A stretch of DNA of 64,000 nucleotides. It comes from Amyelois transitella. Lineage: Eukaryota > Arthropoda > Insecta > Lepidoptera > Pyralidae. A program made the position numbers and the translations under genes. Where the stretch lies: positions 226,001 to 290,000 of the forward strand of contig NC_083522.1 in the NCBI RefSeq assembly GCF_032362555.1, in the 5' to 3' direction. Shown here piece after piece: positions 1 through 9,689 of this stretch (position 1 is the stretch's first letter; each line of letters begins with the position of its first letter). The notes under the pieces are model-generated. The model made no database searches and was not told the DNA's origin. It was given only the letters and a program-made list of their open reading frames with translations.

Positions 1-1750
1 TCATCGCAACTCGCCCACCCCACGCGGCCGTGTCGGAATGCGGTTGGTCACTACACGATGTGTTAGTCACGGTAAATTCCGTGCTTTCACTTACCTGAGT
101 AATATATGTTCGTAGTAAAATTAATATAAGTATTTGTTCTTTTTTAAAAATAAAAAAAACTTGACACGCATTTTTGGAAAACTAAACTGATTATGGAGAC
201 GACTTGGACGACGATAAGAAACGTTGTTATCGAAACCTGTCAGAACTAATTATGTGCCAGGACCTCATTTTATCGTCTAAGTGTGAGTCCGTCAACCGTT
301 GACCGTTGAACCGTTGACGACGGTTACAGTAATGGCGACCATACTTAAAACAATTCAAATTGTGCAACACAAATTTTGATAAACCGAAGATTAAACGTAA
401 TGTTACAGTGATGTAGTTTCATACGCATACCACGCAGGTAACTATTTTAAAATACCACTCTATTTCCGCGTCATTTTATCAATTTTTTCTCGCAGCTGTC
501 GCAAATCAATACAGTTGCATTAAATCCTTACCCTCGTCACGGCGCCGTGAAGCCGTCGCGGACACGGTCACGTCGCGGGCTATGTAAATTCTTTAAAAAG
601 ATGGACGGACATTTAGTGGTTTACTCTCCCTTTCACTTATTTTTACGTGGTCTTTTTTCAAGGGGTCAGAGTTTCGACACTCATTTTTCTTCTTTTGTCA
701 GGTCTTCGGCAATCTTATTATTGAGACTATTTAGTCACATATAATATAATCTTTCGTGACGTTGACCCAGGATTTCGTCATGTCTTTTTTACCTCGGACT
801 CGGTGGAAGCGATATATCTTTATCATTTCACACGTGTACACCATAAGCATGTAGCGGGAGCGATGATTCGGCATGACTGTCACAAAGGGAAGATCTTCCG
901 CCAGGCTGGGTGTTATAGCTGGGGAACCGTACTTATGCTCCAATCCGTGAAATCCTTGTAATCGCGATTTAGATTCTTCGCTGCTATTGGCTGAGCGCGT
1001 CACTCTCTTCACTATGATTCACTGTTGGTGAGTGACATTAATTACGTCGCCGCAAGCCAATTTAGTTTCCTTCAAATACTTCAAAGTACCTTATAACTTT
1101 GCATGCACTGAATTTATGATCAAGTTCGTCTAGGCCTTCCCCTTCAAACGTTCCCAGTTACGCTCACCTCGTATATCCGATCTGCTTATTTAACCTACTT
1201 TCATTCATCCTCCCTATCCTTTAATTGACTTTTACAACTGCCTGGGAAGAGAACCAGATGCCACACACGGTTTTATCTTTGCTACCAGACCAGTACGACG
1301 CTCATTTTATCCAAGTAAACACAAAAGATATATATTCTGATTCAGATTTTAATCTGTTGTCGCTTTTATTACTTCCAATTAATATTGCTTTATCGAATTT
1401 AACTTGATTATATTCAAGATATTTTATGACTTTATGAAACTAATTAATTATGTAAATATGAGGCAAATAATTAATTATCGGCCTAGCTCAATTAATGAAA
1501 CTTCAGAGACAGCAGTAACCTAATTAGCTTTTAATTTTTCGACATAAAAGTGGAATCATTTTTCACGTCGTTATTTTGTTTGAAATTAAGTCTAGCGATT
1601 TACGAGACAACGTTCGCCGGCGGCTCTCCTCGCGCACTTTGTTCTATAAATTACAGAAACAATCGTTTCTTTCCAAAATAAAAAGTACCTACCCAATATC
1701 TATTTAAATACTTGTAACTCAGTATGTGCTTTTAATGAATATTTGTCAGG
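1..1750. other. Gene-poor stretch
   Basis: I see no supportable gene here. The open frames are short, lack splice context or family resemblance, and overlap on both strands. A small direct repeat of the unit ACCGTTGA lies at about 294-325. A CAG/GTAAGT-like donor reads on the minus strand near 85-95, but no coding frame leads into it. Confidence 0.5.
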
Positions 1751-1754
1751 TACA

Positions 1755-1815
1755 TAGATAAAGCGTGAAAGGTGACAAACAAACAAATACACTTTCCTAT
1801 CTGTAATACAAGCTT
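1755..1815 (+). repeat. Family E retroposon tail fragment
   Basis: A short fragment contains GTGAAAGGTGACAAACAAAC followed by a CTTTC-rich stretch. It matches fragments at 13494-13558 and 53722-53790. The pattern (GTGA, then CAAACAAA, then TTTCGCA) resembles a common lepidopteran RTE-type LINE tail. The class is inferred from general familiarity and was not searched. Confidence 0.5.
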
Positions 1816-1962
1816 TTGCTCGCTGATTCGCTCGCTACTAATTAACCCATATGCCACGTACGAAGGGTCTAGGTATGTTTTTTATAATCTTAACTATTTA
1901 ATGTGTTTTCAAGAAGGTTTTTTAGGTACATATAACATGAAGATCGGACAGACACACACATA

Positions 1963-2062
1963 CATAAATCACGCCTCTTTACCGAAGGGGTAGGCAGAGA
2001 CTACATCTTTCGCTTCAAGTACTCTTGACCTGACCGTTTGCCAGAACGTCACAAACACACTT
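1963..2062 (-). repeat. Family B LINE 3' end, degraded
   Basis: The reverse complement carries the family B landmarks: a CATACATAAA microsatellite end, ATCACGCCTCTTT, a GGGGTAGGCAGAGACTAC block, and a CTTGACCTGACC block. The centre is missing compared with the copies at 14458 and 56641. Confidence 0.7.
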
Positions 2063-2518
2063 TCCCATTTATATTATGGATTGGTTCTTTGAGAAGTCAA
2101 ACGCAGGCTTCGACGCAGCACTTGGAAGGAATATTTCGCAGCTTTGATTGAGAAATGAAACCGCTGTGTAACGTTGGTTTTATTTGATGTCGTGTTTCCA
2201 CACGGCTGGCGACGGCACCCAAACACGCAATATTTGAATGTCGGCACAATTTTTTATATATGCTCCACTTGTATTTTGTTGAATGATTTTAGAAGATAAT
2301 TTGTTTTTTAGCATCCGACATTGTGCTTTGAGACTCACAACTATATTTTTGTAAGACTTCAACTTCTCCCTGGTCCTGGCAGAAGCGGTATTGAAGAAAT
2401 TTGTTCTTCTAATTGCCGAACCAAAGTAAAATTTTAAAATCTAGTTTATATATTATTATGAGACCAGAGAAGGACATAGGGCAAAAACTGTATTCCTTTG
2501 TAGTAGTAGTAGGTAGCT

Positions 2519-2772
2519 TGTGCCGTGTGGTTCCCGGCACCAATAAAAAAAATAGGACCACTCCACGAGAAGTTCCCATGGATGTCGTAAAAGGCGACTA
2601 AGGGATAGGCTTATAAACTTGGAATTCTTCTTTTAGGCGATGGGCTAGCAACCTGTCACTATTTGAATCTCAATTCCATCATAAAGCCAAACAGCTGAAC
2701 GTGGCCTATCAGTCTTTCACTGTTGGCTCTGTCTACCCCGCAAGGGATATAGACGTGATTATGTGTATGTAT
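2519..2772 (+). repeat. Family A element, near full length
   Basis: This is a roughly 255-bp dispersed repeat and one of the better copies of family A. It opens with a GCCGTGTGGTTCCCGGCACC motif, followed by an A-run, TAGGACCACTCCA, ATGTCGTAAAAGGCGACTAAG, GGGCTAGCAACCTGTCAC, a CAATTC block, GGCTCTGTCTACCCCGCAAG, and a TATG-type microsatellite end. The opening can pair on itself (GTGCCG with CGGCAC). At least two dozen full or partial copies occur in the window on both strands. The tail pattern suggests a SINE or LINE 3' end. I do not see a clear tRNA-type B box, so the class is open. Confidence 0.85.
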
Positions 2773-2993
2773 CTTTGTAGGTGGCGGTCGCGCTCGCGAA
2801 CGAAGCTGCGGATAAAAAAGCTAGTAAAAGTATAAAGCGAGTCATTATTAAAGAGCAAACAAAGAGAGACAAAATAATACAATTTCCTTCCTCACTGCGC
2901 TCGCACAGTGCGCCCACGGCAAGCGCGCGCGCACGAGGCAACTTCACACACGGCGTTACTGCCCCCGTGGGGAGGCGCACGCGATGCCTTTTC

Positions 2994-3137
2994 TATCGCG
3001 CGTAAAACTATCGCGCGTAAAACTATCTCGCGTAAAACTATCGCGCGTAAAACTATCGCGCGTAAAACTATCGCGCGTAAAACTATCGCGCGTAAAACTA
3101 TCGCGCGTAAAACTATCGCATGTAAAACTATCGCTGT
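2994..3137. repeat. 15-bp minisatellite, about nine units
   Basis: About nine head-to-tail units of ATCGCGCGTAAAACT lie here with single-base variants (CTCG and CATG forms). The period is exactly 15, so the array is open in several frames and gives repeated short peptides on both strands. That explains the apparent ORFs, and I do not regard them as genes. The GC-rich DNA just before (about 2780-2990) looks like part of the same unclassified element. Confidence 0.85.
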
Positions 3138-3197
3138 TCCCTTCCGCGTCACAATAAAAAGCGAAACTTGAGCGAGCCAACAGGCTTGAGACAGACA

Positions 3198-3338
3198 CAT
3201 TCAGCTGTATGGCTGAATGTTGAAATTCAAATAGTGACAGTTGCTAGCCCATCGCCCACAAGAAAAATCGAAAGTTTATAAGCCTTTCCCTTGATCGATT
3301 TTACAATCTGCTTAGGAAGAGAAGCTGCTGGCAGGCAC
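3198..3338 (-). repeat. Family A fragment, 3' half
   Basis: The reverse complement has the CTAGC/CTGTCACTATTTGAA and CAGCTGAA blocks of family A. The fragment ends before the opening motif. Confidence 0.7.
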
Positions 3339-3438
3339 TATGTTTTTATTCCACTAGCTGACCATAATGGAATCTTGCACTAAATGAATGTGCTCCTATT
3401 AAATATCCTAAGTTAACATATACATCCTTTAATCTAAA

Positions 3439-3553
3439 AGAATAATCCCAAGTTTATAAGCCTATTCCTTTGTCGCCTTTTACGACGCCCCTGGGAAAGA
3501 GATGGAGTGGTCCTATTATTTATTCTATTGGTGCCGGGAACCACACGGCACAC
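3439..3553 (-). repeat. Family A fragment, 5' half
   Basis: The fragment reads outward on the minus strand from GCCGTGTGGTTCCCGGCACC through the ATGTCGTAAAAGGCGAC-like block. It faces the next copy at 3588 across about 35 bp, so the two form an inverted pair with their 5' ends together. Confidence 0.8.
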
Positions 3554-3587
3554 TAGATTACTTATAACAGGGTTGTATTGAAGTGCT

Positions 3588-3847
3588 ATGCCGTGTGGTT
3601 CCCGGCACCAATACAAAAAAGAATAGGACCACTCCATCTCTTTCCCTAGGATGTCGTAAAAGGCGACTAAGGGATAGGCTTACAAACTTGGGATTCTTTT
3701 TTGGGGCGATGGTCTAGCAACCTGTCACTATTTGAATCTCAATTCTATCATTAAGCCAAATAGCTGAACGTGGCCATTCAGTCTTTTCGAGACTGTTGGC
3801 TCTATATGGATTGTTGGATATAGACGTGACCATATGTATGTATGTTG
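3588..3847 (+). repeat. Family A element, near full length
   Basis: All family A blocks are present, from the opening motif to TAGACGTGACCATATGTATG. One internal change sits in the usually conserved CTACCCCGC block. Confidence 0.85.
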
Positions 3848-3849
3848 TA

Positions 3850-4925
3850 TTGAAGTGAAATAAATTGAATTGACAATAGTCTCAGAAACAATTTCCCGCG
3901 TCCACATCGCATTAAACTCGTCGCCAACATTAACGTCCCACAAGTTAGTTAACCCGGCCGAGGTCAGCTTTCTGCCCGAGGCTCGTTCGTTAGTGACCAC
4001 TGATTGTTGTACTGTATTGTATTGTATAACTATTGTTTACCAAAATACATGTATTAATGAACCATGGTTTGGGTATGCTGTGGAGTATGGGAGGTTTTTG
4101 AATAAGAAGTAGTTATAAACGTTGAATAATCAACAGACTGGCAGTTTTAATAAAAAATTCAAAACGCATTTCTTAAATTACCTGCTAGGAACCGGTTTAA
4201 TGTCTTCCACGTTGTTATGATACTTTTATTGAGAATTCGTAGGAAGTCATCTATTCTGCTAATGTTCTTGTTGCTTCGCTTATTTCAGTGTTACAAAATA
4301 AATCTTGTTGGGTTGAAAACAGATTTCACTGCGGACAGACAAACTCTTCGTGGTTTAAGAACCCCTTCGTCCACTTTGGTAACGAAACTTACGTAACCAG
4401 TTACGAAAGAAGATTTTTCTTGTGCTGTTTAGTAACCAATTGTGAAAGAAGAATTCAAATTGACAGATGTTTTAAATAAATGTGTAGTTATTTTATATAA
4501 CAAAGACAAAAATAAAAGCAACTAACAAATAATAAATCTCTAATGAGGTCATTGCTTCCCGTCCATCTCCGATGATTTAAACCCGAGACCGCATATAAAT
4601 TCGCCAACTTTGACGCCCGCCGCCGCGCTCTGTATATTTTTATCTTCCTAATTCTTTCCGCGAAGAAAATACAACTTTAAATAACAACTTGGGAAGTTTT
4701 ATCTCACTTCGGCACATTTGGAAAAGTCCAAACAATCTCGTGTGGAATATACTGAAAGATTTCGCATCGTTGTAAAACTCTAAGAATATTGTGTGTATAA
4801 TAAAGGATTTAGAACATCTTTGGTATCATATGCTGGTGTTTGTTGTACCAATCTTTTTACGATTAAACGAACAGGTTTTAACTCAGTTGTGTTTTCTTAT
4901 ATTTTACATACATAAATCGACACAC
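3850..4925. other. No gene seen
   Basis: AT-rich unique-looking sequence. Short open frames have no splice context, family resemblance or coding-like base use. Confidence 0.5.
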
Positions 4926-4927
4926 AT

Positions 4928-5100
4928 AGATATATATAGTCACTTCTTTATCCCATGGGGGGTAGACAGAGCCAACAGTCTTGAATATGCTGATAGGCCA
5001 TATTCAGCTGTTTGGCTTGATGATAGAATTGAGATTCACATAGTGACAGTTGCTAGCCCCTTGGTCTAAAATACGAATCACTTGTTTATAAGCTTATATC
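4928..5100 (-). repeat. Family A fragment, 3' part
   Basis: The minus strand shows the GGGGTAGACAGAGCCAACAG and CAGCTGTTTGGCTT blocks and the TAGTGACAG...TTGCTAGCC block. The 5' opening is degraded. Confidence 0.75.
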
Positions 5101-5249
5101 TTATATTTTTATCAATCAATATATATTTTTATTTGTAAAAACAGGTTCTGACAAAGATGTGACATGTTATTATAAGTACCTGGGTGACCGGGCTGCGCTC
5201 GGTGGACGTCAGAATAAACTTAAAAAGTAGTAGAAATAAAAAACCGCCA

Positions 5250-5400
5250 CTAACCTCCTGGAGGGGTAGACAGAGACTAAATCTTTCTTCTTGCCACGAT
5301 CCCGATGCATGCTTCTTACGCTTCATCCACATTGTAGTTTCAGGGACTCTAGACCTGACTTTTCGTCAGTACTTCCCTGATATGATCAAAGTACATTCTA
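5250..5400 (-). repeat. Family B LINE 3' end
   Basis: The reverse complement follows family B from the GGAGGGGTAGACAGAGACTA block through CTTGCCACGATC, TTCATCCACATT, and a CCTGAC/GATCAAAGTAC end. It is diverged from the intact copies. Confidence 0.75.
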
Positions 5401-5737
5401 GTACTAGTATCAAAGTACTAGGCCACTTCCCACTCCACGGTTCATGTTTTTGTCATATATTTTTAGCAACATACAAGCAACCAAACTGAAACGAACCCTT
5501 AGCTGAAACTTTTAATCTCATTCCTCGTCGTTATTACAGAGTTAATCGACTTGTTTGTTTCCGCCGGCTTCTTTCGCGGAAATAAGACTTTCCAAAACAA
5601 ATGAATGAAGTTAGCAAACTCCTCATTCAATTTGTTGTTTGTTCAGAATGTGTGAGCACACGAACATAAGTGCTCATAATGAACCTGGGTGAGGCTAAAA
5701 TGTATATCTGTTTTGAATCAACATACATACATTACAT

Positions 5738-5815
5738 ACCATCACGCCTTTCTCCCATTGGGGTAGGCAGAGACGAAGGCTTTCCACTTGCTACGATCCT
5801 TACAGACCTCTGTTT
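5738..5815 (-). repeat. Family G fragment (variant of B)
   Basis: A variant block reads TACCATCACGCCTTTCTCCC, then a GGGGTAGGCAGAGACG block and CTACGATCCTTACAGACCTC. The same variant recurs at 54346 and 63176, so I treat it as a sister family of B. Confidence 0.65.
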
Positions 5816-6477
5816 TGAATCTCGTATATAAAAAAAAAGATTTTATTAAAATATTTCGTGAAATCCTTTTTATGGGCACCACTTGACTGAAAAAAGAATC
5901 TACATACCATGATGTTTCAGTCAGTCGTTTCCTCTTTAATGCTTGTAGAATTTCCTAATTCATCCAATTTGTCGTCGTGAAAATATTTACAATTCCAGTT
6001 TATACTTTAGAATCGCGTCCCGCCCTATTTCCCGCCTGCTTGCACACTCGTTGACACGCAAACCCACTTGCAAGCACTTAGTTAATTACCTGCGCTGCCG
6101 TGCTTATGATAACATGTCACTATACAACCTCCCCTCTCTTCATACCTCATCCAGTGTACGTCTAAACTAAATGTTCGCTTTTATTTTTTGTTTACCTCTT
6201 TTGATACCTTTTTTTACTTGATTTGATCATGAAACATTAAGTTAAAATTTGATGCGATATAAAAGAACATACACAACACATGCACGAGTGTGCATCGTAC
6301 ACTACGGAGACTTCAGATATAATTAATTGAATAAAAGACTGCTGATATCCACACTACACAATTCGTTTTCCAATCAAGTTCTTAGTTATTAGATCCGAAG
6401 TCGCCGCTACAGATTGGTTTACTTATTAATCAAGAGTGCGGTTGGCAAAGCCTTTACGATTTTATGCGTCGATAAAC

Positions 6478-6585
6478 TCGTGATCCAGCGTCGTAGCCGA
6501 TAGAGCGCGTCGTAAACCAGCCGAGTGATATCATCCGCTACGAACTCGTAGCCTCGTAGCGCCGCGCTACGGCGTAGCGGGTCTG
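6478..6585. repeat. CGTAGC/GCTACG motif cluster 1
   Basis: About ten CGTAGC, CGTCGTA or GCTACG hexamers in both orientations are packed into about 100 bp, including GCGCCGCGCTACGGCGTAGC. Similar clusters occur near 8222 and 9562 and nowhere else at this density. A GC-rich self-complementary core of a MITE-like element is likely, but I could not define its ends. Confidence 0.55.
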
Positions 6586-6989
6586 TGGCAGTAAAACGTT
6601 GGGTAAATTTGCCTCATAACCGCCTCGTAAACACAAATTTGTTGTTTGCATGAAATATTTTCCTTCCTCTCATCTTCGCTGAGGGTACAATTCAAAACCA
6701 CGAGTATCTACTTGTTGCGTGTAATTTAAACATTGAAATTTTTATTTGCTCTTAAACATTTTCGTGTTCATTTATTATTTGCTTTCCAAACGGGATATAA
6801 AGAAACTCGTTCACATTATCATCATCATTAGACTAACTTTACGTCTTGTGCGTTGCTTAAAAACAAAAAGCATTTTTAATAGGCAATTATACACCATGGT
6901 GCAAAGAACTTATGAAGTTCACCATTATGCTATTTATTACTATTACCTAGCTATTATCCGCACCCCGCGACAAAAATGTCTCTAAGCCT

Positions 6990-7130
6990 GCCCTCAAAAT
7001 GGCAGAAGGGCGCACGGAGGGGGTTTAGTGGGTAGGCTGACACACTAGATGCCAGGAGCCCCACACTCTCCCGGGGGAAGATCCGGGAGGCGGCCCGTTA
7101 AAGGGGTACTCCTTTGAAAACTAAAAAAGG
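6990..7130 (+). repeat. Probable LINE 3' UTR fragment
   Basis: The fragment includes GTTTAGTGGGTAGGCTGACA, GCCAGGAGCCCCACACTCTC, a self-complementary CCCGGGGGAAGATCCGGGAG stem, and GTTAAAGGGGTACTCC. This GC-rich composition inside AT-rich DNA resembles 3' UTRs of R1-clade LINEs, and the TTTTAGTGGGT motif recurs at 35192. The class is inference. Confidence 0.5.
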
Positions 7131-7494
7131 TCCAGCAACTCGGGCTGTGCTTAGTCTATGAGTTAGTCAGTCACTCAATAACGTCAGGCAAATCGTAGAA
7201 TTAATTTAATGTAGATTTGAGCATGTGGAATAAAAAAAGCGTTTTAAAAATGCAAGATTGACATATTAAAAACGGTCTCCTTCACTCTCGGCGTTTGGTG
7301 ATTCCAACAGAAGCAGTCGCTTTCAAAGATAAACACATTTTGTAAAAAATAACAAGGAATTTCTTCGCATTCATTTCCGGGATAAATGGCTGCGTATTCA
7401 AATTTCCACCGCCTCGCTCGGTCTGAAAGCTCGGCGCCGAGAGCTTTTGCTCCCAGGTCAGTAAATGACGAGAGGACAGATGTTTTCGTTTAAT

Positions 7495-7722
7495 ATAATC
7501 ACGTCTTCATACCTTACGGGGTAGACAGAGCCAACAGTGTCGAAACATCTGAAAGACTACGTTTAACGGAAGAACTTAATGATGTTATTGAGATTTAAAT
7601 AGTGATAGGTTACTAGCCAATCACTTAAAAAGAAGAATCCTAAGTTTATTGGCCTTTCCCTTGACTGACCTTCACAATCTACATGAGAAGCAGTATTCTT
7701 AAGCGCCGGAAACCACACGGCA
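7495..7722 (-). repeat. Family A element, diverged
   Basis: The minus strand carries the family from the CTACCCCGTAAGG block to a degraded opening (GCCGTGTGGTTTCCGG). It is nearly full length, with several small deletions. Confidence 0.75.
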
Positions 7723-8114
7723 TTTTAGAATTCATTCATTAATATTGTAAATGCATTTTAAGCCCTTTTTTTATATTATAGTAATATATCTGTGTATTTT
7801 GCAAGGATATGATTATTCTAGAAACTTTAAAAGGTCGAGTGTTCGCTTTTTAATTGCGGAGAACCACGCGGAAAAATATCTCTACAGCAAAATAAAAATT
7901 TATATTAGACAAAGCCACTTAAAAATATAGAAATAAATCTGTGTTTACATTATTTTGCGTCTAAAGTTACTGCGTAATAAAGTTGTGTGGTGTTTGCACT
8001 CTGTTCCTGCCCCCAGCTTCGTCTGCGGGGACCCACAGCGAGGGTCCAAGTGTGGGTCATTTACCTGTTGACTATAAACATTTAAATTCTACTCAATGAA
8101 TCATCATTCCTTTT

Positions 8115-8275
8115 CATCTTAATTCCATCATTAAGTCATACTGTTGAACGTGACGTTTTAGCCTTTTCAAGACTATACGTATATATGAATCATCATACTA
8201 CCTGTATGATGTGCCATACCGGCTCACCGCTGCTACGCCGTAGACGTGCTACGACGTAGCGTTGCTACGCTTCAA
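8115..8275 (+). repeat. Family A fragment beside CGTAGC cluster 2
   Basis: A degenerate family A stretch (AATTCCATCATTAAGTCATA to TCAAGACTATACG) lies at about 8115-8185. About 40 bp further on is a dense set of GCTACG/CGTAGC motifs in both orientations (8222-8275), matching clusters 1 and 3. Confidence 0.55.
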
Positions 8276-8436
8276 CCAACAAATTAAATAAATATGTATT
8301 TGTATGTCAGATGTACAAGAAGAATATGGGGTATTTTTATCGCTATGGCGTAGTTCCCGAAAACTAACAGGACCCATGACACGGCCAACAACTCATAATA
8401 TAATTATAGAGGAGGCAAAACAGTAAATTTTTAAAA

Positions 8437-8694
8437 GTGCCGTGTGGTTCCCGGCACAAATAAAAAAAAGAATAGGACCACTCCATCTCGTTCCCACGGA
8501 TGTCGTAAAATGCGACTAAGACATAGGCTTATAAACTTGGGATTATTTTAGGCGATGGGCATAGCGACCTGGCTCTATTTAAATCTCAATTCTATCACTG
8601 AGCCAAACAGCTGAAAGTGGCCCATCAGTTTTTTCGAGACTGTTGGTTCTGTCTACCCCGCGAGGGATATAGGAGTGATAATATTTATGTATGT
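8437..8694 (+). repeat. Family A element, near full length
   Basis: All family A blocks are present, with a microsatellite-like end (TATTTATGTATG). A second degraded fragment follows at about 8750-8830. Confidence 0.85.
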
Positions 8695-9561
8695 TCTAAA
8701 AGTCAGTCAAGGGAAAGGCTGTATATTTATTCGGATTCCTAGTCTTAGATTTGGAATTCTTCTTTAATGCGATGGGTAAGCAATATATTTGATACTCAGT
8801 CTTTTCGGGTTGGCTCTGTCTATCACGCAAGCGTTATTAAATACTCAATAAAAGTATGTATACCAAGCCTACGTAATTTGGAAAACTATGACTTTAAAGA
8901 AAAAGTATTACCTGCTGGAACAGTTGCACAGAAAATATTTTTCCATCAGGAAGTGCAAAACAACGTCCCGGCTATTCCAGAGTATCCCGGGACAATAACA
9001 TCAGTTTATTGCTCTTTGTACAGCACAAGGAATATCCACAGGGTTGGCTACTATTAAGTATATAGAAGTCTATATATTGAAGTAAAATATAAACTATGGA
9101 AAATATTAATAGTTTTATTTTTGTTATGATGACAATGAATTACAGTAAAACTATTGCTCAATTAATGATAGAATCTAAGTTACTGAACATCAGTCCGCTA
9201 AAGCTACCAATAGTTACTTAAATTGTAATCAAAAGAAATTATATATAGGCATGAACAATCGATGAAAGTGACCTTACTAACATACTTTACAACGATGTCG
9301 TGGTAAGTTCAGAAAATCTTCCAGTTTATTAGTGCACATCTAGACTCAAAAAGGACCTACACGCCAAATTTCAAAACCCAGCCCATAGATTAGATAGCGA
9401 TTTAGATTGCGCGTTGATGTGTTAATCAATCAGTCAGTCAATGTCGTCTTTTATATATTTAGATAGATGTGTTCACTAATAATATTTTTCGCAGCCCTAC
9501 CACCAGTATCGAACACGGCATATTTCGCAATAAAATCAGTTCCAATCCGATAGCAAGTAAT

Positions 9562-9645
9562 GCCACCGTAGCACGTTCGTCGTAGCGCACCACATTCCGC
9601 TCGTAGCACTCGTAGCGCATACAGCGGCGTCGTAGCACGCGCTTT
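9562..9645. repeat. CGTAGC/GCTACG motif cluster 3
   Basis: About eight CGTAGC or CGTCGTAGC motifs occur in 80 bp, mostly in one orientation. The surrounding 9100-9560 is unremarkable. Confidence 0.5.
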
Positions 9646-9689
9646 ACATTTATCACCAGGCGGCAGATTTTAAACCCCGAGTCCAAGAA

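Noticed and set aside
80-110. Minus-strand splice donor suggesting a 5' exon
   Set aside because: The CAG/GTAAGT-like match is isolated and no coding frame or transcript evidence supports it.
2892-3200. Repetitive ORFs on both strands encoding ARKTI- or AIVLR-type repeats
   Set aside because: They arise from a 15-bp minisatellite whose period is a multiple of three; no gene context.
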